Below, in pieces: positions 1 through 8,557 of a DNA stretch of 64,000 bases. The notes beneath the pieces were generated by a model. That model had not been told where the DNA came from. It did no database searches and saw nothing but the letters and a program-made list of their open reading frames with translations. Position 1 is the stretch's first letter; every line of letters starts with the position of its first letter. Position numbers and translations under genes: made by a program. Origin of the DNA: CBDCPI01 sp965220245 (lineage in GTDB: Bacteria; Chloroflexota; Dehalococcoidia; Lucifugimonadales; UBA3495); NCBI GenBank assembly GCA_965220245.1, contig CBDCPI010000013.1, positions 372,001-436,000 of the forward strand, given 5' to 3'.

Positions 1-479
1 GGGTGCGCACCGGCCACGGCAATATGTACGTAACCGTCAATTTCGACGAAGAGGACCAGCCCTTCGAAGTGTTCGGTACTCTGGGGAAGTCTGGAGGTTG
101 CGATTCGGCCCAGCTAGAGGCGATCTCCCGCTTGGTGTCCTTGGCCCTCCGCTCCGGCATTGACCCGCAGAATGTTATCGAGCAACTCCGGGGGATCACC
201 TGTTGCCCGGCTTGGGACAGCGGCACCTTGGTGCGTTCCAGCCCCGACGCCGTGGCCCTGGCTATGGAACGCTCGCTAATTACCGGAGAAGCGGAAGAGG
301 CGGCGCTGCACCACAACGGGGTCCAGATGGCATTGCTGGACCGGAGGCCAACCAAAGGCCCTTCGACAAGGCTCAGGGGTTATTCTTCGGCGAGAAAATG
401 TCCGGACTGCAACGCCCAGATGATTTTCCAAGAAGGCTGCTTGATGTGCCAATCTTGCGGCTGGAACAAGTGCGAGTGA
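1..479 (+). CDS. nrdJ: B12-dependent ribonucleotide reductase, C-terminal fragment (5' end outside window)
   Basis: Class II ribonucleotide reductase makes deoxyribonucleotides using adenosylcobalamin. Only the last 159 or so residues lie in the window. What is seen: the TSCPD-type tail with GGCDSAQLEAISRLVSLALR and GITCCPAWDSG, then a terminal cysteine cluster (CPDCNAQM ... CQSCGWNKCE) that in this family re-reduces the active site. Between them sits a stretch reading KGPSTRLRG, encoded by a copy of the palindromic repeat found elsewhere in this window, so the linker appears to have accepted a mobile repeat in frame. The gene is followed by a strong terminator. The family call is confident; the start is outside the window. 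Confidence 0.88.
   Translation, partial: VRTGHGNMYVTVNFDEEDQPFEVFGTLGKSGGCDSAQLEAISRLVSLALRSGIDPQNVIEQLRGITCCPAWDSGTLVRSSPDAVALAMERSLITGEAEEAALHHNGVQMALLDRRPTKGPSTRLRGYSSARKCPDCNAQMIFQEGCLMCQSCGWNKCE
356..380. repeat. half-copy of palindromic repeat inside nrdJ
   Basis: The bases CCCTTCGACAAGGCTCAGGG match the left arm of the repeat seen at 19644, 20644 and 21926. It lies in the linker between the TSCPD region and the zinc-finger tail of nrdJ and keeps the frame. Confidence 0.6.
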
Positions 480-527
480 CGTGTCGGGATATTGAAGCGT
501 TCCGCTACCAGACTACCCTCCCTAGTA

Positions 528-558
528 GCCCCCGGCGCGCGCCGGGGGCCCTTCTTTT
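528..558 (+). terminator. rho-independent terminator of nrdJ
   Basis: A GC-rich hairpin (arms GCCCCCGG and CCGGGGGC around CGCGCG) is followed by CCTTCTTTTA. It lies about 50 bases after the nrdJ stop and before pdxA. Confidence 0.8.
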
Positions 559-649
559 ATCCCCTCCACCGGCAGCGTCTTGAGCCTGTGCTACAATCAG
601 ATACTCGTTCCACCGGACCGCCCAACAATGTATGGAGGAGGCATCTGTC

Positions 650-1666
650 ATGAACCAAGCCGGAAAGCCAGCCGTCGCTATCACTATGGGAGACCCTTGC
701 GGCATCGGTCCCGAGGTCGTGGTCAAGGCTTTGGCCGACCGTTGGGTCTACGCTTCCTGCCGTCCTCTGGTGGTGGGGAACGCCTATGCCATGCAACAGG
801 CGGCAAACCTTACCGGCAGTCCGTTGCGAATTAACCAATTGGACGACCCGGACTCCGCCGGACTGGACCCTTCGACGGTGGACGTACTGGACACAGGGAA
901 CCTCAACCCGGAGGACATCACTGTTGGAGAAATTAACCCTACCTGCGGGAAAGCCGCCATGGAGTGGGTTACCCGGGCCGGACAACTGGCCCAAGCCGGC
1001 ACGGTGGATGCTCTAGCCACGGCGCCGTTGAACAAGGAAGCCGCCAGCCTGGCAGGTTACGAGTCCATCGGCCACATGGAGTTGCTTCAAGAGCTTACCG
1101 GCTCCAAAACAGTGGCTACTATGTTGATGGCGAAGTCGCTTAGAGTGGTGCACCTCACCACTCACCGGTCATTGCGGGTGGCTTGCGACTACGTGAAGAA
1201 GGACCGGATCCTGGACTTTCTGCAAATCACCCACGACAGCTTTGTTAAGTGGGGGTTCCAACAGCCGCGCATCGCGGCGGCAGCGCTGAATCCTCACGGC
1301 AGCGACGGCGGACTGCTGGGCCACGAGGAAGCGGAGGAGATTGCTCCGGCAGTGGCTGAGGCCCGCCAGCGCGGCATTAACGCCTATGGTCCGGTGCCGG
1401 CCGACATCGTGTTCCATCACGCCATCGAAGGGCGATACGACGTGGTGTTGGCTATGTTTCACGACCAAGGGCATATTCCGGTAAAGGTCCACGGCTTCGA
1501 GGAAAGCATTACCGCCAACCTGGGCCTGCCCTTCGTGCGCACCTCGGTAGACCACGGCACGGCCTTCGACATCGCCGGGCGTGGGGTCGCCAGCCACACC
1601 AGTATGCTGGAGGCCATCCGGTTGGCGGTGACCTTGGCCCAAGGGAATGGGCTGGCTGGCGCCTAG
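650..1666 (+). CDS. pdxA: 4-hydroxythreonine-4-phosphate dehydrogenase (PdxA)
   Basis: PdxA oxidises 4-phosphohydroxy-L-threonine with NAD in the DXP-dependent pyridoxal phosphate pathway. The 338-residue length is normal for the family. Family motifs seen: the N-terminal AITMGDPCGIGPEV, the metal-binding histidine regions HLTTHRS and FHDQGHIPVK, and the C-terminal TSVDHGTAFDIAGRG. I chose the ATG at 650 because GGAGGAGG sits about 8 bases upstream; an in-frame ATG at 632 overlaps that ribosome site and is less likely. A TACAAT at 592-597 may be its -10. PdxA2-like dehydrogenases of four-carbon acid-phosphate catabolism are close relatives and cannot be excluded. Confidence 0.9.
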   Translation: MNQAGKPAVAITMGDPCGIGPEVVVKALADRWVYASCRPLVVGNAYAMQQAANLTGSPLRINQLDDPDSAGLDPSTVDVLDTGNLNPEDITVGEINPTCGKAAMEWVTRAGQLAQAGTVDALATAPLNKEAASLAGYESIGHMELLQELTGSKTVATMLMAKSLRVVHLTTHRSLRVACDYVKKDRILDFLQITHDSFVKWGFQQPRIAAAALNPHGSDGGLLGHEEAEEIAPAVAEARQRGINAYGPVPADIVFHHAIEGRYDVVLAMFHDQGHIPVKVHGFEESITANLGLPFVRTSVDHGTAFDIAGRGVASHTSMLEAIRLAVTLAQGNGLAGA

Positions 1667-1800
1667 CGCCCCAAACCTGCTCATCCCGAGAGTAAGACCC
1701 CACACCTGCTCATCCTGAGCGGAGCGGCCCCAAGGAGCACAGTCGAAGGATTGGCATTAGGACCATTCAACCATCAAAAGGCCCTGTCCTACATAATGCT

Positions 1801-1834
1801 GGTCTTGAAGACCATGCGCCGTCTACCATACTAT
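1801..1834 (+). promoter_or_regulatory. candidate promoter and palindromic operator of hen1-pnkp
   Basis: TTGAAG at 1805-1810 and TACTAT at 1829-1834 are 18 bases apart, and the ATG of hen1 is only 7 bases after the -10, so the transcript may be leaderless; no ribosome site is visible. The -35 lies inside a 13-base palindrome, GGTCTTGAAGACC (1801-1813), a possible operator. Confidence 0.4.
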
Positions 1835-1841
1835 TAGCGTC

Positions 1842-3238
1842 ATGCTGTTCACCATCTCTACCACGCATAAGCCTGCTACCGACCTGGGGTTCCTGGTGCA
1901 CAAGAACCCCGGCCGGTTCCAGTCGTTTAAGCTTCCATTCGGGCAGGCTGACGTTTTCTACCCTGAAGCGGAGAGCGACCGTTGCACTGTGGCGCTTCTC
2001 CTGAGCATCGATCCGATAGACCTGGTACGCCGCCCGGCGCGCCTAACGCCGGCGGTTGGCTGGAGCAATATGTTAACGACCGCCCTTACGTCGCATCATC
2101 ACACTTGAGCGTGGCGATCGCCTCCGTATTCGGCAGCGCGCTTGCGGGTAGAAGCAAGGAGCGCCCGGAGTTAGCAGAGCAGGCCATTCCCCTTGAGGCT
2201 GGAATCCCGGTGGTCCCTTCCCGAGAAGGAGCGGACCTCATCCGGGAGTTGTTTGAGCCGCTGGGCTATACTGTGGAGATTCAGGGGCGCCCACTCGATG
2301 GACGCTTTCCCGAGTGGGGCGCCAGCCCGTACTGCGACGTGCGCCTCACGTCGGCAGCCCGGCTCCGGGACCTGCTTGCGCACCTATACGTGCTTCTGCC
2401 CGTACTGGACGATGACAAGCATTACTGGGTCGGCGACGACGAGGTAGCCAAGCTGCTGCGCTTCGGCGAGGGGTGGTTGAGCAGCCACCCGCAGCGGGAC
2501 CTGATCTCACGCCGTTACCTGAAGCACCAGCGCGGCCTCGTGCGCCAGGCGGTAGCCCAACTGCTCGACGGCGGTCAGGCTGACCCAGATATTACCGCAG
2601 CACGGCAAGAACAAGAAGAGGAGCAACTTGAAGCCCCGCTTCGATTGGGTGAGCAGCGTATTCAAGCAGTGCTGGCCGCGCTCCGAATGCTTGGCGCAAC
2701 CCGGGTGATAGACCTGGGTTGCGGTGAAGGAAGGCTGATTAGCGAGTTGCTCGGGGAGCCTGCGATTCGTTCAGTAACCGGCCTCGACGTTTCACACCAG
2801 GCGTTGGAAGCGGCGCGCGGGCGCTTGCGCCTCGACACCCTGCCCGCCCAGCAGCGGGAGCGCATCACCCTGCTGCACGGATCGCTCACCTACACAGATA
2901 AGCGGCTGTCCGGTTATGACGCCGCGGTAGCGATGGAAGTGATCGAGCACATAGACACCCCGTGGCTTGATGCGTTCGAGGAGGCCGTATTCGGCGCAGC
3001 GAAGCCGGGCGCAGTCCTCATCACGACGCCCAATGCGGATTACAATACGCTCTTCGACGGGCTGCCCGCCGGAGCGTTCAGGCATAAGGACCACCGGTTT
3101 GAGTGGACGCGGGGGCAATTCCAGGCCTGGTCGCGCCAGGTCGCGGACCGCCGCAAGTACGATGTACGTTTCCAGGACATCGGCCCTGAGCACGCCAGTT
3201 ACGGCGCTCCCACCCAGATGGGCGTCTTCACCCGATGA
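1842..3238 (+). pseudogene. hen1: RNA 3'-terminal 2'-O-methyltransferase Hen1, frameshifted
   Basis: Bacterial Hen1 methylates the 2'-OH at the 3' end of RNA being repaired, and partners Pnkp. The N-terminal domain starts MLFTISTTHKPATDLGFLVH (1842 frame) and continues in another frame from WLEQYVNDRPYVASS. The two pieces join near 2025-2045, where the reading frame moves as if one base were missing in a C/G-rich run; together they give the expected uninterrupted family sequence. The C-terminal methyltransferase has the SAM motif VIDLGCGEGRL (about 2710), then EVIEHID and the metal-binding histidine region FRHKDHRFEW. The stop overlaps the pnkp start (ATGA), showing coupled translation. It may be a sequencing error, a true mutation, or less likely a programmed frameshift. 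Confidence 0.85.
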
Positions 3239-5805
3239 AGATCACCATTCCTGAACTATGTCTTGTGGCGCTCATTGGCCCGACAGGGTCAGGGAAGTCG
3301 TCTTTTGCCTCCAGGCACTTCAAGCCCACGGAAGTGGTGTCTTCGGACGCCTGCCGGGCGATGGTGGCGGATGACGCCACCGACCAGGCAGCAACACCCG
3401 ACGCCTTTGCGCTGCTCAACTTCATCGCGGCTACGCGCCTGCGGGCCGGACGCCTTACCGTCGTTGACGCCACCAGCGTACAGCCGGAGGCGCGTAAGTC
3501 CCTGGTAGGACTCGCCAAGGGGCACGACTGCCTGCCGGTGGCTATCGTGCTGAACATGCCGGAGGCACTGTGCCTGGCCCGCAATAAGGAACGTCCCGAC
3601 CGGTCCTTTGGTTCGCGCGTCGTGCGCCAGCAGGCGGAACAGCTCAGGCGATCGCTGCGCGGGCTGAAACGCGAGGGCTTCCGGTCGGTATTCGTGCTCA
3701 ACTCTCCTGAAGAGGTGGAAGCGGTAAGCATCGAGCGCGTTCCGCTGTGGACCAATCTCCAGCACGAACACGGGCCGTTTGACATCATTGGCGACGTGCA
3801 TGGGTGCTTCGATGAACTCGTCATTCTCCTCGAACGGCTCGGGTACCAGTTGGCGGCCCGCGTTGACGCTGCTGGAGAAACCGGTTTTTCCGTCACGCAT
3901 CCGCAAGGGCGCAAGGCCGTCTTCCTCGGCGACCTGGTAGACCGCGGCCCGGGCGTTGCCAACGTGCTCAAACTCGTAATGAGTATGGCGGCAGACGGCG
4001 CAGCGCGGTGCGTCGCAGGCAACCACGAGTCCAAGCTGGTCCGTAAGCTCCGGGGCAGGAACGTGCAGGTATCGCACGGACTGGCGGAATCCCTGGCACA
4101 ACTGGAGATGGAGTCCCCGGCGTTCCGGCAGCAGGTTGCCGTGTTCCTGGACGGACTGATAAGCCATTACGTGCTCGACGGCGGGGACCTGGTGGTAGCC
4201 CACGCGGGGATGAAGGTTGAGTACCAGGGCCGCGCGTCCGCGCGTGTCCGGGACTTCTGCCTTTATGGCGAGACCACCGGAGAAACGGACGAGTGGGGAC
4301 TCCCGGTCCGCACCGACTGGTCGGCCAGCTATCGCGGTAGGGCGATAGTGGTCTACGGCCATACCCCGGTCGTGGAACCCGCTTGGCTCAACCGCACCAT
4401 AAACATCGATACGGGCTGTGTCTTCGGCGGCAAGCTGACCGCCCTCCGGTACCCGGAGAAGGAGCTTGTGTCAGTCCCGGCAGCACGGGTCTACTACGAG
4501 CCGGCGAAACCCCTCGCCGAGGCTGCCCAACCCGAAGGACCCGGAACGTTGGCGTCCCGCCCACCCAACCTCCTCGACATTGACGACGTGATCGGCAAGC
4601 GCATCGTAGCGACGCGGCAGCGCGGCAATATTACGGTGCGGGAGGAGAACGCGGCGGCGGCGCTGGAAGTGATGAGCCGTTTCGCCCTGGACCCCCGCTG
4701 GTTGGTGTATCTGCCGCCCACAATATCCCCGTGCGATACTTCCAAACTCCCCGACATGCTGGAACATCCAGCGGAGGTCTTTACCTACTTCCGCAATAAC
4801 GGCGTTTCCAGCGTGGTCTGCGAAGAAAAACACATGGGCTCACGGGCGATCGTAGTGGTGGGGCAGGACGCCGCGGTCATCGAGCGGCGGTTCGGCATCA
4901 CCGGCGAAGGTATTGGCGCTTGCTACACGCGGACGGGACGGAGGTTCTTTGAAGACCGCGCTCTTGGGGCAGAGTTCCTGGAACGTGTCCGCGCCGCGGT
5001 TACGGCCGCCGGTCTCTGGACCGAGTTGGAGACAGATTGGGTGCTCCTGGACTGTGAACTCATGCCATGGTCCGTCAAGGCGCAAGAGTTGCTCCGCCAG
5101 CAGTATGCGGCGGTTGGCGCGGCGGCAATAACCAGCCTCTCGGCCGCGAAAGCGCTCCTTCAGCAGACGGCGGCTCGCGGCATCGACACCGGGGATACCC
5201 TGCCGGGAATCGAAGAGCGGCTGCGCCTCGCACAGCTATACAGCGACTCTTACGCCCGGTACTGCTGGCCGGTAACGTCGCTCGCCGACATCCAACTTGC
5301 GCCCTTCCACCTGCTGGCCAGCGAGGGACGGGCGCATACTGATAAGGACCATCTGTGGCACATGAATATAGCCGAACGCCTGTGCCAGGCCGGTCCCGCG
5401 TTGTTCCGGGCCACCAGGCATAAGGTAGCGCGGCTGAACGGCCCGGATGAAATCGAGGCTACCCGCTGGTGGGAGGAACTAACCCGCAATGGCGGGGAAG
5501 GCATGGTCGTAAAGCCGCTGGCCTTTATTGCAACTGGTAAGAGGGGCCTGGCGCAGCCCGCGGTGAAGTGCCGGGGCGCCGAGTACCTGCGCATCATCTA
5601 CGGTCCAGAGTATACCCTGCCGGAAAACATAGAGCGTCTGCGGAATCGGGGCCTTGCCAAAAAGAGGTCGCTCGCGCTTCGGGAGTTTGCCCTGGGCATA
5701 GAGGGTCTCCAGCGTTTTGTTGACCGGGAGCCTCTCTACCGGGTGCATGAGTGCGCCTTCGCGGTGCTTGCTCTTGAAAGCGAGCCGATTGACCCGAGAC
5801 TATGA
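3235..5805 (+). CDS. pnkp: polynucleotide kinase-phosphatase-ligase, RNA repair (Pnkp)
   Basis: Bacterial Pnkp heals and seals broken RNA: it phosphorylates 5' ends, removes 2',3'-cyclic phosphate and ligates, the ligase step depending on Hen1. All three modules are visible in 856 residues. The kinase has the P-loop GPTGSGKSSF near residue 14. The calcineurin-type phosphatase has DIIGDVHG (183-190), GDLVDRGPG (about 232) and GNHE (262-265). The adenylyltransferase has the nucleotide-acceptor lysine in EEKHMGSRA (K532). Length matches the Clostridium thermocellum type protein. The ATG overlaps the hen1 stop by four bases. Targets are probably tRNAs cut by ribotoxins or stress nucleases; this is family knowledge, not seen here. 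Confidence 0.95.
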   Translation: MKITIPELCLVALIGPTGSGKSSFASRHFKPTEVVSSDACRAMVADDATDQAATPDAFALLNFIAATRLRAGRLTVVDATSVQPEARKSLVGLAKGHDCLPVAIVLNMPEALCLARNKERPDRSFGSRVVRQQAEQLRRSLRGLKREGFRSVFVLNSPEEVEAVSIERVPLWTNLQHEHGPFDIIGDVHGCFDELVILLERLGYQLAARVDAAGETGFSVTHPQGRKAVFLGDLVDRGPGVANVLKLVMSMAADGAARCVAGNHESKLVRKLRGRNVQVSHGLAESLAQLEMESPAFRQQVAVFLDGLISHYVLDGGDLVVAHAGMKVEYQGRASARVRDFCLYGETTGETDEWGLPVRTDWSASYRGRAIVVYGHTPVVEPAWLNRTINIDTGCVFGGKLTALRYPEKELVSVPAARVYYEPAKPLAEAAQPEGPGTLASRPPNLLDIDDVIGKRIVATRQRGNITVREENAAAALEVMSRFALDPRWLVYLPPTISPCDTSKLPDMLEHPAEVFTYFRNNGVSSVVCEEKHMGSRAIVVVGQDAAVIERRFGITGEGIGACYTRTGRRFFEDRALGAEFLERVRAAVTAAGLWTELETDWVLLDCELMPWSVKAQELLRQQYAAVGAAAITSLSAAKALLQQTAARGIDTGDTLPGIEERLRLAQLYSDSYARYCWPVTSLADIQLAPFHLLASEGRAHTDKDHLWHMNIAERLCQAGPALFRATRHKVARLNGPDEIEATRWWEELTRNGGEGMVVKPLAFIATGKRGLAQPAVKCRGAEYLRIIYGPEYTLPENIERLRNRGLAKKRSLALREFALGIEGLQRFVDREPLYRVHECAFAVLALESEPIDPRL

Positions 5806-5883
5806 CCGGCAGCAAGGGCAGTGAGCAACCAAGGCACTGAGCGCCTTAGCGTAGGACGCTTTACGGATACCTGCCGCCACTCG

Positions 5884-5911
5884 TTTTTGAGGCAACTAGC
5901 TGGAGTATAAT
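5884..5911 (+). promoter_or_regulatory. candidate promoter of proC
   Basis: A perfect -10, TATAAT, lies at 5906-5911, with a weak TTTTTG 16 bases upstream. It is 47 bases before the proC ATG. Confidence 0.5.
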
Positions 5912-5958
5912 TGTGGTCAGGTGGGGCGGGGAATATTCGCTACGGAACAGATGAGACG

Positions 5959-6762
5959 ATGCAGCTTGCATTTATAGGCGGCGGCACCATGGCCGAGGCG
6001 ATCCTGAAGGGCGTGTTGGCCGCCAAACTAGCCAACCCCGAGGATATTCGCGTTGGCGAGCCAATCGCCGCTCGCCGCGAGTTCCTGTCGGACACCTACG
6101 GAGTAGCCGCGGGTCCGAGCAATCTGGATGCCGCTAAAGGCGCTGAGTTGGTAATGCTGGCCATCAAGCCCCAAGACCTTCCCGCAGTGTTTGGTCAGAT
6201 GGGCGGGCATCTGGGGCCGGACCAAGCAGCTTTGTCCATCATTGCCGGAGCTAAAATCGACACCCTAGCCCAAGGATTGAGTCACGGGCCCATTATTCGG
6301 GTTATGCCCAACACCCCAGCCCAAATCGGCCAAGGGATGAGCGTCTGGACCTGCGCCAGTGAAGTCAATCAGCAGATGCGCGGCCTTGCCCGGTCGGTCC
6401 TGGAAACCGTGGGAAAGGAGGTGTACGTCGACGACGAGAAATACCTAGACATGGCCACGGCCTTGAGCGGCAGCGGCCCGGCTTATGTGTTCTTGGTGAT
6501 TGAAGCGTTGATAGACGCCGGAGTTTACGTCGGCCTGCCTAGGGAAGTGGCCCGGACGGCGGCCCTCCAGACCCTCTACGGCAGCGCCAAGCTGGCGCTG
6601 GAGAGCGGAATGAGCGCCGCCGAGTTGAAAGCGATGGTGGTTTCTCCCGGCGGGACCACCGCCGAGGGCCTTCAAACCTTGGAGCGGGCCGGGGTGCCGG
6701 CGGCTCTGGTCGACGCCGTCAACGCCGCTTACTTGAAATCGGTCAAGCTGGGCCAGCAGTAA
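5959..6762 (+). CDS. proC: pyrroline-5-carboxylate reductase
   Basis: ProC carries out the last step of proline synthesis, reducing pyrroline-5-carboxylate with NAD(P)H. The protein starts MQLAFIGGGTMAEAI, the Rossmann dinucleotide motif at the N-terminus, and carries the signature MVVSPGGTTAEGL near the C-terminus (around residue 230). Other family blocks seen are VMPNTPAQIGQGM and ALSGSGPAYVFL. Its 267 residues are the usual length. ATG 5959 is chosen because the longer reading frame would prepend residues before the first beta strand; no strong ribosome site precedes it. yggT follows after 9 bases, so they probably share a transcript, as proC-yggT often does in bacteria. Confidence 0.94.
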   Translation: MQLAFIGGGTMAEAILKGVLAAKLANPEDIRVGEPIAARREFLSDTYGVAAGPSNLDAAKGAELVMLAIKPQDLPAVFGQMGGHLGPDQAALSIIAGAKIDTLAQGLSHGPIIRVMPNTPAQIGQGMSVWTCASEVNQQMRGLARSVLETVGKEVYVDDEKYLDMATALSGSGPAYVFLVIEALIDAGVYVGLPREVARTAALQTLYGSAKLALESGMSAAELKAMVVSPGGTTAEGLQTLERAGVPAALVDAVNAAYLKSVKLGQQ

Positions 6763-6771
6763 GGAACGGCA

Positions 6772-7032
6772 GTGCGCCTAATAGACCTGATCATCACAGT
6801 GCTGAGTTTTGCCATCTTGGCACGGGTTATCCTGTCCTTCATTGTGCCCATGGCCGGGGATAGGCCGCACCCAATACTGGTTACTATTGCAACCTTCGTC
6901 AACCAGATTACTGAGCCGATCCTCGCCCCCCTCCGCCGGGTGCTGCCGACCTTCGGCGCGTTCGATTTCAGCCCCATGGTGGCCCTCATCGTTCTATGGA
7001 TCATTCGAGAGGTGTTGGACAGCCAGTTCTAA
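6772..7032 (+). CDS. yggT: YggT family integral membrane protein
   Basis: A small 86-residue membrane protein of the YggT/CcmK-associated family. Two hydrophobic segments are seen, at about residues 3-25 and 63-82, with the conserved loop ITEPILAPLRRVLPTFG between them. The family is linked to cell-envelope or osmotic functions, but no biochemical role is settled. The start codon is GTG, 9 bases after the proC stop. A proC-yggT arrangement is widespread, which supports the assignment. Confidence 0.88.
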   Translation: MRLIDLIITVLSFAILARVILSFIVPMAGDRPHPILVTIATFVNQITEPILAPLRRVLPTFGAFDFSPMVALIVLWIIREVLDSQF

Positions 7033-7133
7033 GTTCTCCGCAACGACCCAACCGGTACGGCTGGCCTCGCTTGACGCTGTTCCGGCGCCCCCATACAATA
7101 ATTTCTCAATCCACCAACTACGAATAGCGGGAT

Positions 7134-7466
7134 ATGCACCAACAAGAAATGCTCAAGGGCAACACCGATACGCTGCTCTTGGCGTTACTGGAATTGGAGC
7201 CGATGTACGGCTACCAGATCGTCAAAGAAGTGGAGCAGCGGAGCAGCGGTTATTTCGCTTTCAAAGAAGGGACCCTGTACCCGGCGCTGCACCGGTTGGA
7301 GCGGGCCAGCCTGATCGAAGGTAATTGGCAGGACACTCCCAACGGGGTGCGGCGGCGGTACTACCAGATTACGCTTAAGGGGCGTCAAGCCTTGGGGGAC
7401 CGGCTCAGAGAGTGGCAGAAGTTCACTCGCGCCATGAACTCAATTATGCTGCCGGACCCTCAGTAA
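7134..7466 (+). CDS. PadR family transcriptional regulator
   Basis: A 110-residue DNA-binding repressor. The winged helix is typical PadR: MLKGNTDTLLLALLELEP, MYGYQIVKEV, then FAFKEGTLYPALHRLERA and a wing around GVRRRYYQITLKGRQAL. The short C-terminal helix is for dimer formation. The next gene, 47 bases on, encodes a membrane protein with an N-terminal HAAS-type domain. PadR genes are commonly paired with such proteins, and the regulator probably controls this two-gene unit. The ligand is unknown. Confidence 0.9.
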   Translation: MHQQEMLKGNTDTLLLALLELEPMYGYQIVKEVEQRSSGYFAFKEGTLYPALHRLERASLIEGNWQDTPNGVRRRYYQITLKGRQALGDRLREWQKFTRAMNSIMLPDPQ

Positions 7467-7513
7467 ACAGCCCGAACTTCAGCAATCTCACTTACCAATC
7501 TCAAAGGAAATCG

Positions 7514-8557
7514 ATGGCCGGAGACCACTCAGAATACCTTGACTCGTTGGCCCAGCGGCTCCACTTGGAACCAAGTGAGGAGCAAGATATTCTGCTGGAG
7601 CTTCAAGGCCACCTTGAGGATAAAGCGGCCGAGCTAGAGTCCCAAGGCATCGATCGCACCACGGCGCTCCAACTGGCGGTGCAGGAGATGGGAGCCCCCG
7701 AACCGGTTGCCAGCGGGATGTACAAGGTCCACAGCCCGGTCGTTTGGCGCGACATGGCATTAGCCATGATTCCTCATTTCCTCTTGGCAGCCCTTTTCGC
7801 TCTCCACCTGTGGAGCCATTACTTCCTAGTCACCCTCCTCGCCATTGGAATCGTGTTGGTGACTTGGCGGAACTGGCGGGCGGGAAATCCCAGCAAGTGG
7901 TCCTACACCTGGATGGGCTATTCGCTGGCCGCTCCCATATTGTCTTGGCTGCTGTCGTTGATTGCCTTGGGCTACGGTGGCTGGACCTTAGTGACCACCG
8001 GCGGGTTGCCCTTCAACGTTATCCTCTTCCTGCTATTGATTGGGTACGTCCCGTTTTCCTTCTGGATCGTCGTCGGGGTACTGCGCAAAGTGGTCCGGCG
8101 AGACTGGCTGCTGGCTTCTTTGACGGCCCTGCCCTTTCCCTTCTTGACCTCCTGGGTCCTCTTCCTCAACTGGGAAGGAAGGTTGTGGACCGACCACGGG
8201 GACCGGTTCGAGGGGGGCGACACCGCACGGGCGTTTATCTTTCTGGCGTTGGCAGTAACGACGGCCATGTTCTTACGTATCGGGCCTCGGTTGATAAGGA
8301 TCGGCCTGCTGGGAATTTCCACGGCGATTCTGGTAGCGGTTACCGCAGCGTCGTTGCCGGTATCTTTGAGCTTGGTTGCCGTATTAATGATGATCGTAGC
8401 CTCGGTGGTATTCTTGCTCAGCCCCGCAGTGCCGGAGTGGTTGGGGAGAAGCCGCCGGCACTCCCGGCAATTGGCCCGCGGCCCTTCGGCTCACTCAGGG
8501 GGCAGCCCTTCGGCTCCGCTCAGGATAGTAACCCATTGGTTTTGCAACACGACGTAG
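7514..8557 (+). CDS. multi-pass membrane protein with N-terminal HAAS-like domain
   Basis: About 347 residues. The first 75 form a soluble helical domain of the kind found beside PadR regulators (RLHLEPSEEQDILLELQGHL, ALQLAVQEMGAPEPVASGMY). Then come about eight hydrophobic segments between residues 78 and 310, so it sits in the cytoplasmic membrane. ATG 7514 is chosen because AAAGGAA lies just upstream; a longer reading from 7412 overlaps padR and has no family support. The C-terminal 30 residues (RGPSAHSGGSPSAPLR...) are encoded by two repeat half-copies, so the native end may have been replaced. The stop overlaps the degV start. Function is unknown; a PadR-controlled membrane stress role is a guess. 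Confidence 0.72.
   Translation: MAGDHSEYLDSLAQRLHLEPSEEQDILLELQGHLEDKAAELESQGIDRTTALQLAVQEMGAPEPVASGMYKVHSPVVWRDMALAMIPHFLLAALFALHLWSHYFLVTLLAIGIVLVTWRNWRAGNPSKWSYTWMGYSLAAPILSWLLSLIALGYGGWTLVTTGGLPFNVILFLLLIGYVPFSFWIVVGVLRKVVRRDWLLASLTALPFPFLTSWVLFLNWEGRLWTDHGDRFEGGDTARAFIFLALAVTTAMFLRIGPRLIRIGLLGISTAILVAVTAASLPVSLSLVAVLMMIVASVVFLLSPAVPEWLGRSRRHSRQLARGPSAHSGGSPSAPLRIVTHWFCNTT
8481..8526. repeat. two palindromic repeat half-copies at the gene 3' end
   Basis: GCCCTTCGGCTCACTCAGGG and GCCCTTCGGCTCCGCTCAGG lie in tandem. They encode the last part of the membrane protein and directly precede the degV start, belonging to the same repeat family as 19644 and 20644. Confidence 0.65.
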
